12,707 bases of DNA, taken from NCBI GenBank assembly GCA_030666935.1, contig DAOUWX010000033.1, forward strand, positions 1 through 12,707. The letters are read 5' to 3'. The position numbers and the translations under genes were made by a program. Origin of the DNA: Atribacterota bacterium. Lineage in GTDB: Bacteria; Atribacterota; Phoenicimicrobiia; Phoenicimicrobiales; Phoenicimicrobiaceae. This document shows, piece after piece, positions 1 through 7,359 of the stretch. Under the pieces are notes generated by a model. It had not been told where the DNA came from, searched no databases, and saw only the letters and a list, made by a program, of their open reading frames with translations. Position 1 is the stretch's first letter; each line of letters opens with the position of its first letter.

Positions 1-27
1 ATCTGAAAAATTGTATTTATACTAACG

Positions 28-42
28 ACTATTCACTAACGA
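28..42 (+). repeat. 15-bp motif upstream of the first gene (copy of 5718-5732)
   Basis: The 15 bases are identical to those at 5718-5732. Within the first 46 bases ACTAACGACT is also directly repeated (21-30 and 36-45, offset by 15). A TATACT at 18-23 could be a -10 element, but its -35 would lie outside the window. Confidence 0.55.
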
Positions 43-64
43 CTAATCTAATAGGAGGAAAAAA

Positions 65-1075
65 ATGACAGAATTATATAAAAAACATTTAATTACTACC
101 CAGGATTGGGAAAAAGAAGGGCTTGATGAAATACTTGCAGTTGCCAAAGATATGAAAAAACACCGCTATGAAAAGCCTTATACCGAAATTCTTAAAGATA
201 AAACTTTCCTGATGTTCTTCTACAATCCTTCAGTCAGAACCAGGCAGTCATTTGAAGGGGCTGCTACCGAATTAGGAGGACATGCCCAGTTCCTTGAACC
301 CAAATCTATGAGGTTAAAAGAGAAAGGGAAAGCGGGAGAAACAGTTGAAGATGCTGCAAAAGTTATGAGCAGATATGCTGTAGGGTTAGGAATCAGAATA
401 TTAGAAGATGCGATTGATGAATATGGAAAAGGCGAAGAATTGCTTAGAGAATATGCTAAATATTCATCCATCCCAATTGTTTCTATGGCTCACGATAAAT
501 ATCATCCCTGCCAGGGACTGGCAGATTTGATGGGACTTCAAGAACATATAGGTGAAGTAAAAGGTAAAAAAATAACTATGATGTGGGGTTATTCTTCATT
601 GGTGCGTTCCTGGAGTTCTGTTCAGGAAGATATTTTGCTTCTCCCCAGGTATGGTATGGATTTTACCCTGGCTTATCCTGAGGGGTTTGACCTTGATCCG
701 GAAGTAATTGCCCAGGCTAAAAAAAATGCTGAAGCCACGGGAACAAAATTTGAAATTACCCATAATAGGATTGAAGCGGTAAAAGGAGCACAGGTTGTAT
801 ATGCTCGGCAATGGATGAGTCCAAAAAGGTATAATATAGGCAAAGAAGAGGATAAGAAATTGGCTTTAAAATATCAGGATTGGAGATACACTAAAGAGCT
901 TGATTCACTTACCGATAATGCCTACTATATTCATCCTATGCCTATAGACCGGGGAAACGAAGTAGATGACGAAGTGGCAAGCGGTTCACGTTCTATTGTT
1001 TATGATATTGCAGAAAATAGATTACATGTTCAAAAAGCCATCATGGCTTTAACTATGACGAAAGGATGGAAATAG
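65..1075 (+). CDS. YgeW-like carbamoyltransferase, paralogue 1
   Basis: A 336-residue member of the aspartate/ornithine carbamoyltransferase superfamily, expected to move a carbamoyl group between carbamoyl phosphate and an amine, probably in the cytoplasm. The phosphate-binding motif is S-V-R-T-R (residues 56-60; usual form STRTR), the second carbamoyl-phosphate motif is HPCQ (147-150), and the late substrate-loop motif is HPMP (290-293) where ornithine-type enzymes have HCLP. Segments such as PRYGMDFTLAYPEGFDL (194-210) resemble E. coli YgeW as I recall it. The start is the ATG preceded by AGGAGG at 53-58. Only 3 bases separate the stop from the carbamate kinase gene, so the two are surely cotranscribed, which suggests the enzyme runs in the direction that yields carbamoyl phosphate. 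The acceptor amine is unknown; YgeW itself is known as a transcarbamylase of unknown substrate. Family call is firm, substrate is not. Confidence 0.88.
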   Translation: MTELYKKHLITTQDWEKEGLDEILAVAKDMKKHRYEKPYTEILKDKTFLMFFYNPSVRTRQSFEGAATELGGHAQFLEPKSMRLKEKGKAGETVEDAAKVMSRYAVGLGIRILEDAIDEYGKGEELLREYAKYSSIPIVSMAHDKYHPCQGLADLMGLQEHIGEVKGKKITMMWGYSSLVRSWSSVQEDILLLPRYGMDFTLAYPEGFDLDPEVIAQAKKNAEATGTKFEITHNRIEAVKGAQVVYARQWMSPKRYNIGKEEDKKLALKYQDWRYTKELDSLTDNAYYIHPMPIDRGNEVDDEVASGSRSIVYDIAENRLHVQKAIMALTMTKGWK

Positions 1076-1078
1076 AAA

Positions 1079-2029
1079 ATGACTAAATTAGCAGTATTAG
1101 CTATCGGAGGAAACTCCCTTATTAAGGACAAACAACATGAGACTGTAGAAGACCAATATGATGCAGTATGTGAAACAGCAAAACACATTGCCGGAATGAT
1201 CGAGCAGGGTTATGATGTGGTAGTTACTCATGGCAATGGTCCTCAGGTAGGATTTATTTTAAGACGTTCAGAAATTGCGCATGAAGTAGGAGGGATGCAT
1301 GCAGTACCCTTGGTTAATTGCGGAGCAGATACACAAGGAGCTATCGGATATCAGATTCAGCAGGCACTTTATAATGAATTTAGAAATAGAGGGATCAAAA
1401 AGAAAACAGCTACAGTAGTTACCCAGGTTGTGGTAGATAAAAAAGACCCTGCATTCCAAAACCCTGCAAAACCCATAGGTACATTTTATACCAGAGAACG
1501 GGCAGAAGAACTGCAAAAAGAACACCCTGATTGGGTTATTATTGATGATGTGGGAAGAGGATATAGAAGAGTTGTGCCTTCTCCTATGCCGGTTGAAATT
1601 GTGGAGCAGGATGCTATTGAGATGTTGGTAAAAAATAACTTTAGTGTGGTCGGTGTCGGTGGAGGTGGAATTCCGGTACTCCGCAATGATGACGGAACAC
1701 TCGAAGGTGTTGATGCAGTCATCGATAAGGATAATGCTACAAGTCTGTTGGCAATAAATATTAAGGCAGATGTCTTTATTATTTCTACAGCAGTAGAGAA
1801 AGTCTGTTTGAATTTCAATAAACCAGATCAGATTACCCTGGATAAACTAACTATAGCAGAGGCTAAAAAATATATTGAGGAAGGACATTTTGCCAAAGGG
1901 AGCATGCTTCCCAAAATTCAAGCTATTGTAAGATTCCTGGAAGCCGGAGGAAAAGAAGCAATAGTTACCAATCCGGAATCGTTAGAAAAAGCACTAAAAG
2001 GCGAAACGGGGACACATATCTACTCCTAA
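1079..2029 (+). CDS. arcC: Carbamate kinase
   Basis: Carbamate kinase (amino-acid kinase fold) of 316 residues, the normal family length. It catalyses ADP + carbamoyl phosphate to ATP + carbamate, the ATP-yielding last step of arginine deiminase and of purine/allantoin fermentations. Visible motifs: IGGN (9-12), THGNGPQVG (50-58), the glycine-rich GGGGIPV (194-200), IDKDNATSLLA (215-225), KGSMLPKI (273-280) and the C-terminal GTHI. The ATG lies 3 bases after the upstream carbamoyltransferase; a weak GGA-rich SD sits inside the end of that gene. No arginine deiminase is present in the window, so a role in arginine fermentation is not supported here. The context instead resembles yqeA beside ygeW in E. 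coli. It would drain carbamoyl phosphate from any of the three carbamoyltransferases nearby. Confidence 0.96.
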   Translation: MTKLAVLAIGGNSLIKDKQHETVEDQYDAVCETAKHIAGMIEQGYDVVVTHGNGPQVGFILRRSEIAHEVGGMHAVPLVNCGADTQGAIGYQIQQALYNEFRNRGIKKKTATVVTQVVVDKKDPAFQNPAKPIGTFYTRERAEELQKEHPDWVIIDDVGRGYRRVVPSPMPVEIVEQDAIEMLVKNNFSVVGVGGGGIPVLRNDDGTLEGVDAVIDKDNATSLLAINIKADVFIISTAVEKVCLNFNKPDQITLDKLTIAEAKKYIEEGHFAKGSMLPKIQAIVRFLEAGGKEAIVTNPESLEKALKGETGTHIYS

Positions 2030-2108
2030 AGAAAGACGATTATTGTAAATATATCGCTTCCTGAGGAGGTGATAATAAAAAAGAGAACAAAGGATTTATT
2101 GGATCTAA

Positions 2109-2192
2109 AGGATATGGAAAGGTGGATTGGTAAAAGCAGCAGCAATGTATGTTGCAATTCCAGTAATTTATCTTAATAATTATCTCAAGTAA
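2109..2192 (+). pseudogene. C-terminal remnant of a YgeY-type M20 hydrolase gene
   Basis: An open stretch with no start codon encodes about 27 residues ending in VKAAAMYVAIPVIYLNNYLK followed by TAA at 2190-2192. The pattern W-K-x-x-LV-x-x-AAMY-x-AIP matches the C-terminal end of E. coli YgeY as I recall it. Immediately upstream the frame is closed by TAA at 2106-2108. A strong but orphaned SD-like GAGGAGGT lies at 2063-2070, with no ATG at usable distance. My reading is that a full ygeY-like gene once stood here between arcC and the second ygeW-like gene and was lost by internal deletion, leaving its ribosome binding site region and last codons. The match is short and made from memory, so moderate confidence only. 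Confidence 0.5.
2152..2180 (+). promoter_or_regulatory. Possible sigma-70-type promoter for second carbamoyltransferase gene
   Basis: TTGCAA (2152-2157) and AATAAT (2175-2180) are separated by 17 bases, about 45 bases before the ATG at 2225. It lies within the decayed gene fragment. The DNA is AT-rich, so chance resemblance is likely; without transcription data this is weak. Confidence 0.2.
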
Positions 2193-2224
2193 AATTTATC
2201 TATAGAAAGGGAGGAAATAAATAA

Positions 2225-3208
2225 ATGCAAACTATATTTAAAGGTAAACATTTTATTACACTTCAAGATTGGACTAAAGGAGAAATAGACACCTTGCTCG
2301 AGGTCTCTTTTGATTTAAAGAAAAAATTTGCCATGGGTATACCAACACCTTATTTACTATATAAAACAATATTTTTAATGTTTTTTGAGCAATCAACCCG
2401 AACCAGAAACTCTATGGAAGCAGGGATCGCTCACTTAGGTGGTCATGGTACTTTTCTTGATACCAGTACCATGCAAATATCTCATGGTGAAGAAGTTAAG
2501 GATACAGCTGTTATTTTATCCAGATATGGTCATTCTATAGCTTGTAGAAATTGTTTCTGGGAAGTAGGGAATAAATATTTAAGAGAAATGGCAAAGTGGT
2601 CTACAGCTCCCATTTTAAATTTACAATGTGACTTATATCATCCAATGCAAGGAATTGCTGATTTGATGACCATGAAAGAAAAAATTGGAGATTTGAAAGG
2701 TACTAAAGTATCTATTATCTGGGCTTATGCAACCAGTCATAAGAAACCAATTTCAGTTCCGCTTACTCAAGTTCTTTTATTCCCGAGATATGGAATGGAG
2801 GTAACTCTTGCCTATCCAAAAGGGTATGATTTACCAGATTGGGCTATTAAACAAGCTAAAGAAAATGCTGAAAAACATGGGGGAACCTTAACCATAACTC
2901 ATGATATAGAAGAAGCGTATAGAGGCGCAGATATAGTCATACCCAAGAATTGGGGAAGTTGGGTAACTAATCAAAAAGGCGAAGTAGTCGATGCTTTACT
3001 TGAGTCCTGCAAAACCTGGAAATGTACCGAGAAAATGATGAAGCTTGCCAATAAAGATGTAATGTATATGCATGCACTCCCAGCGGATAGAGAGAAGGAA
3101 GTTGAAAATTCAGTTATTGATGGACCCCATTCAATTGTTTATGATGAAGCAGAAAATAGATTACATACAGCAAAAGCAGTAATGACACTCACCATGGGCA
3201 GTAAATAA
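2225..3208 (+). CDS. YgeW-like carbamoyltransferase, paralogue 2
   Basis: A 327-residue carbamoyltransferase closer to E. coli YgeW than the first copy. It has STRTR (57-61), HPMQ (139-142), a WAYATSHKKPISVP segment (166-179) that parallels the proline-containing loop of knotted carbamoyltransferases, PRYGMEVTLAYPKGYDL (187-203), WKCTEKMM (265-272) and YMHALPAD (281-288). The last replaces the HCLP cysteine of ornithine-type enzymes with alanine. The N-terminus (KHFITLQDW) and C-terminus (IVYDEAENRLH...AVMTLTM) are clearly paralogous to the protein encoded at 65-1075, so the two arose by duplication. Start ATG has AAAGGGAGG at 2206-2214 with a rather long spacer. It is separated from arcC by 195 bases holding a gene remnant. 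Reaction: carbamoyl transfer to or from an unknown amine; likely catabolic, given carbamate kinase upstream. Confidence 0.88.
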   Translation: MQTIFKGKHFITLQDWTKGEIDTLLEVSFDLKKKFAMGIPTPYLLYKTIFLMFFEQSTRTRNSMEAGIAHLGGHGTFLDTSTMQISHGEEVKDTAVILSRYGHSIACRNCFWEVGNKYLREMAKWSTAPILNLQCDLYHPMQGIADLMTMKEKIGDLKGTKVSIIWAYATSHKKPISVPLTQVLLFPRYGMEVTLAYPKGYDLPDWAIKQAKENAEKHGGTLTITHDIEEAYRGADIVIPKNWGSWVTNQKGEVVDALLESCKTWKCTEKMMKLANKDVMYMHALPADREKEVENSVIDGPHSIVYDEAENRLHTAKAVMTLTMGSK

Positions 3209-3324
3209 AATTAAACAGTAAAAGACCAATATTGAATATTTTATAAAATAGTTGAATATGTTCAGAAGGCAAAAGTTGTATTACTTCCGAAAGAGTCGGG
3301 AATTCCATATACCAGGGAGGAAAA

Positions 3325-4560
3325 ATGGATATGAGTTATGTAAAGAAACTAAAATGTTTATTGTGCGGAACAGAGTATGATGCAAATGAAGTAAAATATA
3401 ATTGTCCGAAATGCGGGGACGAAGGCGTTTTAGAAATTATTTATGATTATCTGAAGATAAAAAAAGATTTTAATAGGGATACACTTAAAAAGAATAGGGA
3501 ATTTTCGATGTGGAGATACCTACCGCTTTTGCCGGTAGATGATCCTGCTAAAATAGGGCCGTCAAAAGTTGGTTGGACTCCTTTATATGAAGCAAAAAGA
3601 ATAAGAGAAGATTTAGATATGCTAAATCTTTGGATTAAAGATGACGGAAGGAACCCCACTGCCTCTTTAAAAGATAGGCCGTCTGCCATTGCTGTGATAA
3701 AGGCACGGGAATTAGGAGAAAAAATTGTTACCTGTGCCTCAACCGGTAATGCTGCTTCTTCACTGGCCGGAGCTGCTGCGTCAGTAGGTTTAAAGAGTTA
3801 CATTTTTGTTCCCCAAACTGCACCGAGTGCCAAGATTGCCCAGCTTTTAGTATTCGGTTCAACCGTTTTTGCGGTGAGAGGAACCTATGATGAGGCTTTT
3901 GATCTGTCCATCGAAGCAACCAGAGAATTTGGATGGTATAACCGGAATACCGCTTTTAATCCTTATATGGTAGAGGGAAAAAAAACGGTTGCCCTGGAAA
4001 TTATTGAGCAGATGGATTTTGAAGTGCCCGATTATCTTTTTGTACCGGTAGGAGATGGTTGCATTATCTCCGGAGTTGCCAAGGCTTACAAGGATATGTT
4101 TTCCTTAGGCCTTATTGACCATTTGCCCAAACTTGTTGCCGTACAGGCAGAAGGATGTAAACCGATTGTTGAGGCAGTAAATGGTGATGGCGAAGTGAAA
4201 TTTGTAGAGCCGAATACAATTGCAGACAGCATTGCTGTAGGGATTCCCAGAAATCGTCTGATGGCAGTAAGAGATATAATAAAATCAAGGGGATTTGGTA
4301 TTGCAGTAAGAGATAAAGAGATACTGGAGGCAATTAAATATTTAGGCACAGTGCAGGGAATTTTTGCTGAACCTGCGGGCTCTACCGCTTTTGCCGGTAT
4401 GGTCAAAGCGCTAAAGGAAAAGAAAATCTCCAAGAAAGATAAGATTGTAGTATTGGTTACCGGCAATGGTTTGAAAGATGTAGAAAGTGCTAAAAAAGCC
4501 GGAGGAGAAGCTTTGGTAATAGATCCTAATTTAGAAGCCGTGAAGGAGACAATGAACTAA
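3325..4560 (+). CDS. Threonine-synthase-like PLP enzyme with N-terminal zinc ribbon
   Basis: A 411-residue fold-type-II PLP enzyme of the threonine synthase group. Residues 11-30 form a zinc-ribbon-like CxxC...CxxC (C11, C14, C27, C30). The Schiff-base lysine should be K116 in NPTASLKDR (110-118), followed by STGNAASSLAG (139-149) and a glycine-rich GDGCIISG (243-250); NPYMVEGKKT (212-221) and VTGNGLKD near the C-terminus are also threonine-synthase features. Housekeeping threonine synthase (phosphohomoserine to threonine) is one reading. However, the gene sits 2 bases from a hydrolase gene inside a carbamoyltransferase/carbamate kinase operon with no homoserine genes. I therefore favour a beta-elimination or ammonia-lyase role on a small diamino or hydroxy amino acid, the place YgeX has in E. 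coli. SD GGGAGG (3315-3320) could serve ATG 3325 or ATG 3331; the latter has the better spacing. Confidence 0.82.
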   Translation: MDMSYVKKLKCLLCGTEYDANEVKYNCPKCGDEGVLEIIYDYLKIKKDFNRDTLKKNREFSMWRYLPLLPVDDPAKIGPSKVGWTPLYEAKRIREDLDMLNLWIKDDGRNPTASLKDRPSAIAVIKARELGEKIVTCASTGNAASSLAGAAASVGLKSYIFVPQTAPSAKIAQLLVFGSTVFAVRGTYDEAFDLSIEATREFGWYNRNTAFNPYMVEGKKTVALEIIEQMDFEVPDYLFVPVGDGCIISGVAKAYKDMFSLGLIDHLPKLVAVQAEGCKPIVEAVNGDGEVKFVEPNTIADSIAVGIPRNRLMAVRDIIKSRGFGIAVRDKEILEAIKYLGTVQGIFAEPAGSTAFAGMVKALKEKKISKKDKIVVLVTGNGLKDVESAKKAGGEALVIDPNLEAVKETMN

Positions 4561-4562
4561 AA

Positions 4563-5690
4563 GTGAATAATACAGAAAAAAAAGAATTAAAAGACCTTCT
4601 TCAAGGGCTTATTCAGATTAAAAGTGTAAATCCTCCGGGAAATGAAAATCAAATTGCCAATTTTATAAAGAAATTTCTCCTAAAAAATAATATCCACTCC
4701 GAGTTAGTTCCTTTGGAAGAAGGCAGGAGTTCGGTTATTGCAAAAATTGAAGGAGAAGAAGAGAGAGACATCACTTTTTGCGGGCATATAGATACGGTGA
4801 GAGTAAAAGAAGAGGAATGGACAAAACCCGTTTTTGAAGGATTGATTGAAAACGAAAAAATGTATGGTATAGGGGCATCAGATATGAAGGGCGGGGTGGC
4901 GGCTATCCTTTACGCAGCAGTACTTTTAAAAAGAAGGGGGATTATACCTAAAAAAACATTTCAATTAGCTCTTACCGCAGATGAAGAATGGGGATACAGA
5001 GGTGCGAAGAATTTAGTTGACGGGGGTTATTTTGACCGGACAGATTTTCTTATTATCACCGAACCTTCCAATCTTCAGGTATCTACCGGAGAAAAAGGAG
5101 AATTATGGATGAGAGCTAAATTTTACGGGAAGTCTGCTCATGGCTCAACTCCTGAGGTGGGAGTAAATACGATTATTCCGGGGAGTGAGTTTATTGTGAA
5201 TATTACTGAGAGATATGAAAAAATATTTGAAGCAGACCCTTTTTGGGGTAAGACTTCAATGAATATCGGACAGTTTCACGGCGGCGTGCAGGTAAATATT
5301 GTCCCCAATTATTCAGAAATAGATTTTGATTTCAGAATGATTTCAGAAGAAGATAAAGAAAGGGCAATAGAGTTGGTTAAAAAAACTGGCAAAGATATTG
5401 CAGAAAAGTATAAAGTGCAATTTGAAGAAAAGGTTTTTAACTACAAACCTCTAATTTTCACCAATTCAAATAATCCTTATGTGAAAAAATTTATGCAAGC
5501 AGCCGGAGTAAAGGAAGTGATAATTACCAAATACTGCACAGATGGAGCAACAATCATCCCGGAAAAGAAGATGCCTTTCATTATTTTTGGACCTGGTGAT
5601 ATTACCCAGGCCCATCAAAATGATGAATATATTGAATTGGAATCCCTCTACCGCGCAGTTGATGTATTTATCGATTTCCTAAAAACCTGA
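4563..5690 (+). CDS. M20 family metallohydrolase (ArgE/DapE type)
   Basis: A 375-residue M20 amidohydrolase/peptidase that should cleave an N-acyl or N-carbamoyl amino acid with two active-site metal ions. Expected ligands are all visible: H75 and D77 in CGHIDTV, the bridging D107 in GASDMKGG, the catalytic/metal pair E141-E142 in TADEEWG, E167 in ITEPSN, and the C-terminal H351 in FGPGDITQAHQND. The dimerisation domain carries SAHGSTPE (191-198). Length and motif order fit acetylornithine deacetylase, succinyl-diaminopimelate desuccinylase and similar proteins; it is not an obvious YgeY. The start is GTG, 2 bases after the preceding stop, with AAGGAG (4543-4548) about 14 bases upstream. The gene ends within a terminator hairpin. 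In this setting it may hydrolyse an acylated or ureido intermediate of purine breakdown; the true substrate is unknown. Confidence 0.87.
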   Translation: MNNTEKKELKDLLQGLIQIKSVNPPGNENQIANFIKKFLLKNNIHSELVPLEEGRSSVIAKIEGEEERDITFCGHIDTVRVKEEEWTKPVFEGLIENEKMYGIGASDMKGGVAAILYAAVLLKRRGIIPKKTFQLALTADEEWGYRGAKNLVDGGYFDRTDFLIITEPSNLQVSTGEKGELWMRAKFYGKSAHGSTPEVGVNTIIPGSEFIVNITERYEKIFEADPFWGKTSMNIGQFHGGVQVNIVPNYSEIDFDFRMISEEDKERAIELVKKTGKDIAEKYKVQFEEKVFNYKPLIFTNSNNPYVKKFMQAAGVKEVIITKYCTDGATIIPEKKMPFIIFGPGDITQAHQNDEYIELESLYRAVDVFIDFLKT

Positions 5691-5717
5691 CAGAGGACGA
5701 TTCTCTGGCAGGTTTTT
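5681..5717 (+). terminator. Rho-independent terminator overlapping the M20 gene stop
   Basis: AAAAACCTGACAGAG (5681-5695) pairs with CTCTGGCAGGTTTTT (5703-5717) over 15 positions with one mismatch and a 7-base loop. It ends in five T. The stop codon TGA at 5688-5690 lies inside the ascending arm. A matching A-run on the left arm means it could also work on the opposite strand. It closes region A. Confidence 0.88.
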
Positions 5718-5732
5718 ACTATTCACTAACGA
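5718..5732 (+). repeat. 15-bp motif shared with the upstream region of the first gene
   Basis: ACTATTCACTAACGA occurs here, just after the terminator and about 85 bases before the PLP-enzyme gene, and identically at 28-42, about 22 bases before the first gene. A shorter variant (TAACGACTA) recurs at 5789-5797. It may be a short dispersed repeat or a shared control site. Confidence 0.55.
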
Positions 5733-5745
5733 GCAACATCTGTAT

Positions 5746-5781
5746 TAACTGGTTAACCGGCAAACCGGGTAACTGATTAAC
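5746..5781 (+). promoter_or_regulatory. Direct and inverted repeats, possible operator
   Basis: TAACTGGTTAAC (5746-5757) and TAACTGATTAAC (5770-5781) are direct repeats matching at 11 of 12 positions, with starts 24 bases apart. Between and overlapping them lies an imperfect dyad, GTTAACCGG (5752-5760) and CCGGGTAAC (5765-5773), with one mismatch. The position, 37 bases before the ATG at 5818, suits a regulator site. No regulator gene is in the window, so this is only a candidate. Confidence 0.35.
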
Positions 5782-5817
5782 AAAATATTAACGACTAAAA
5801 TAAAGGAGAAAAAAACA

Positions 5818-7278
5818 ATGATTGATTTGACTATTAATGAAGAACAACTGGAAAGAACTGTAAATAGAGCTAAAGAAAAAAATATTGTTATTCCCACTTT
5901 TGAACAGATGAGAAACCCAGAACTTATTCCCGATAAAATCAAAGATAACTTAAAAAATATAGGATTATGGGATATTAATTCTAACAATCTTTTTCGGATT
6001 ACCTGGAAAAATGAACCTGTAAAAATGGGTGGCCAATTCGGAGGAGTTAATTTTTTAGAATTACCCCCCGAATTAACCGGAGTAAAAGCCAGAATATTTG
6101 CTTTGGTAGGTAAATGGTTTCCTACCGGAGCTCACAAAGTAGGTGCTACCTTTGGTTGTTTGGTTCCTCGCTTGGTTACCGGACAATTTGACCCTACTTC
6201 TCAAAAAGCAGTTTGGCCTTCTACTGGAAACTATTGTCGAGGTGGTGCTTATGATGCCGATATTCTCTCCTGTGAATCGATAGCTATCTTACCGGAGGGG
6301 ATGAGTAAAGAACGATTTGATTGGTTATCCAAAGTAGCCGGAGAAGTAATCGCTACTCCCGGAACCGAAAGTAATGTAAAAGAAATTTTTGATAAGACCT
6401 GGGAGCTAAAAAAAACCAGGGATAATGTAGTAATATTTAATCAGTTTGATGAATTTGGTAATCACCTCTGGCATTATGATATTACCGGTCATGCCATGGA
6501 AGAGGTTTTGTCTCAGGTAATGAGTTTAAAAGATAATTATGCAGGAGTGGTTTTAACTACCGGTTCCGCCGGTACCCTGGGTTGCGGAGACTATATGAAA
6601 GAAAAATTCCCTAGCAGTAAAATAGCTGCTGGTGAAGCCCTGCAATGTCCTACACTTCTTGCTAATGGTTTTGGTGCTCATCGCATTGAGGGAATAGGTG
6701 ATAAACATGTACCCTGGATTCATAATGCAAAAAATACAGATATGGTTATTGCTGTAGACGATAACAACAGTATGGGGATAGTTCGTCTGTTTAATGAACC
6801 CGTTGGTCAGAAATATTTAAGTAAAAAGGGTGTTCCCGCAGAAATAATTAAAAAATTACCTCTCATGGGTATCTCCAGTGTGGCCAATATGATCATGGCA
6901 ATAAAGTTTGCAAAGTTTTATGAACTTACCGAAAAAGATATAGTTTTAACCGTCTTTACCGATTCCATGGAACTCTACGGTTCCCGATTAAAAGAGCTGG
7001 AAGAAGAGTTTGGTCCCTATAACGAAGCTGATGCGGCTATCGATTTTCATCGTAACCTGCAGGCACTTTCTATTGATTATATGCAAGAATTGACCTATTA
7101 TGATAAGAAAAGAGTCCATAACCTCAAATACTTTACCTGGATAGAACAACAGGAAAAAGATATTGAAGAGTTAGATGCTCAATGGTATGATTATGAAAAT
7201 TACTGGAGCGGTATTCACCGACAAGTTGATGAGATAGATAGATTAATTGAGGAATTTAATAAGAGGACCGGTCTTTAA
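5818..7278 (+). CDS. TrpB/cysteine-synthase-like PLP-dependent enzyme
   Basis: A 486-residue fold-type-II PLP enzyme. The probable Schiff-base lysine is K107 in PTGAHKVGATFG (102-113), which resembles the TGSHK of tryptophan synthase beta; STGNYCRGGA (135-144) matches the substrate-loop SxGN, and TTGSAGTLGCG (248-258) is the phosphate-cup glycine loop. It is longer than O-acetylserine sulfhydrylase (about 310 residues), with an extra N-terminal section of about 60 residues and a long, charged C-terminal tail rich in Glu/Asp/Tyr (about 400-486) that may mediate assembly. No trpA or other tryptophan genes are near, and the internal sequence is not close to TrpB. I infer a lyase or beta-replacement reaction on an amino-acid intermediate. 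An OrtB-like thiolase subunit is possible, but no OrtA partner is seen. SD AAGGAG (5803-5808) fixes the ATG. It follows the terminator, so it should have its own promoter. Confidence 0.8.
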   Translation: MIDLTINEEQLERTVNRAKEKNIVIPTFEQMRNPELIPDKIKDNLKNIGLWDINSNNLFRITWKNEPVKMGGQFGGVNFLELPPELTGVKARIFALVGKWFPTGAHKVGATFGCLVPRLVTGQFDPTSQKAVWPSTGNYCRGGAYDADILSCESIAILPEGMSKERFDWLSKVAGEVIATPGTESNVKEIFDKTWELKKTRDNVVIFNQFDEFGNHLWHYDITGHAMEEVLSQVMSLKDNYAGVVLTTGSAGTLGCGDYMKEKFPSSKIAAGEALQCPTLLANGFGAHRIEGIGDKHVPWIHNAKNTDMVIAVDDNNSMGIVRLFNEPVGQKYLSKKGVPAEIIKKLPLMGISSVANMIMAIKFAKFYELTEKDIVLTVFTDSMELYGSRLKELEEEFGPYNEADAAIDFHRNLQALSIDYMQELTYYDKKRVHNLKYFTWIEQQEKDIEELDAQWYDYENYWSGIHRQVDEIDRLIEEFNKRTGL

Positions 7279-7359
7279 GCCAGATGTATTAAATTGTTGA
7301 TTCCCGGTCAGTAAGAAAATGAGCGAATATAATTAAAAAAATAAAATAGGAGGTTTCCA

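Noticed and set aside
2069..2173. Short reading frame from GTG 2069 (about 34 codons)
   Set aside because: The SD overlaps the GTG itself, the C-terminal half is low-complexity and the frame crosses the YgeY-like remnant in another phase; it is not credible as a gene.
1079..3208. Arginine deiminase pathway operon
   Set aside because: Carbamate kinase is present but there is no arginine deiminase or arginine/ornithine antiporter, and the carbamoyltransferases lack the ornithine HCLP motif.
3238..3249. Perfect 12-bp palindrome ATTTTATAAAAT before the threonine-synthase-like gene
   Set aside because: Pure A/T composition in an AT-rich spacer makes chance likely; no second copy at other operon heads was noticed.
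3282..3304. Small hairpin around CCGAAAGAGTCGG
   Set aside because: The stem is only about six pairs with a bulge and no T-run; too weak for a terminator or control element.
4086..4466. Antisense open frame of 126 codons within the threonine-synthase-like gene
   Set aside because: No SD, no recognisable motif, and the sense strand codes for a well-conserved protein; the same applies to the antisense frames at 1486-1818, 7447-7773 and elsewhere.
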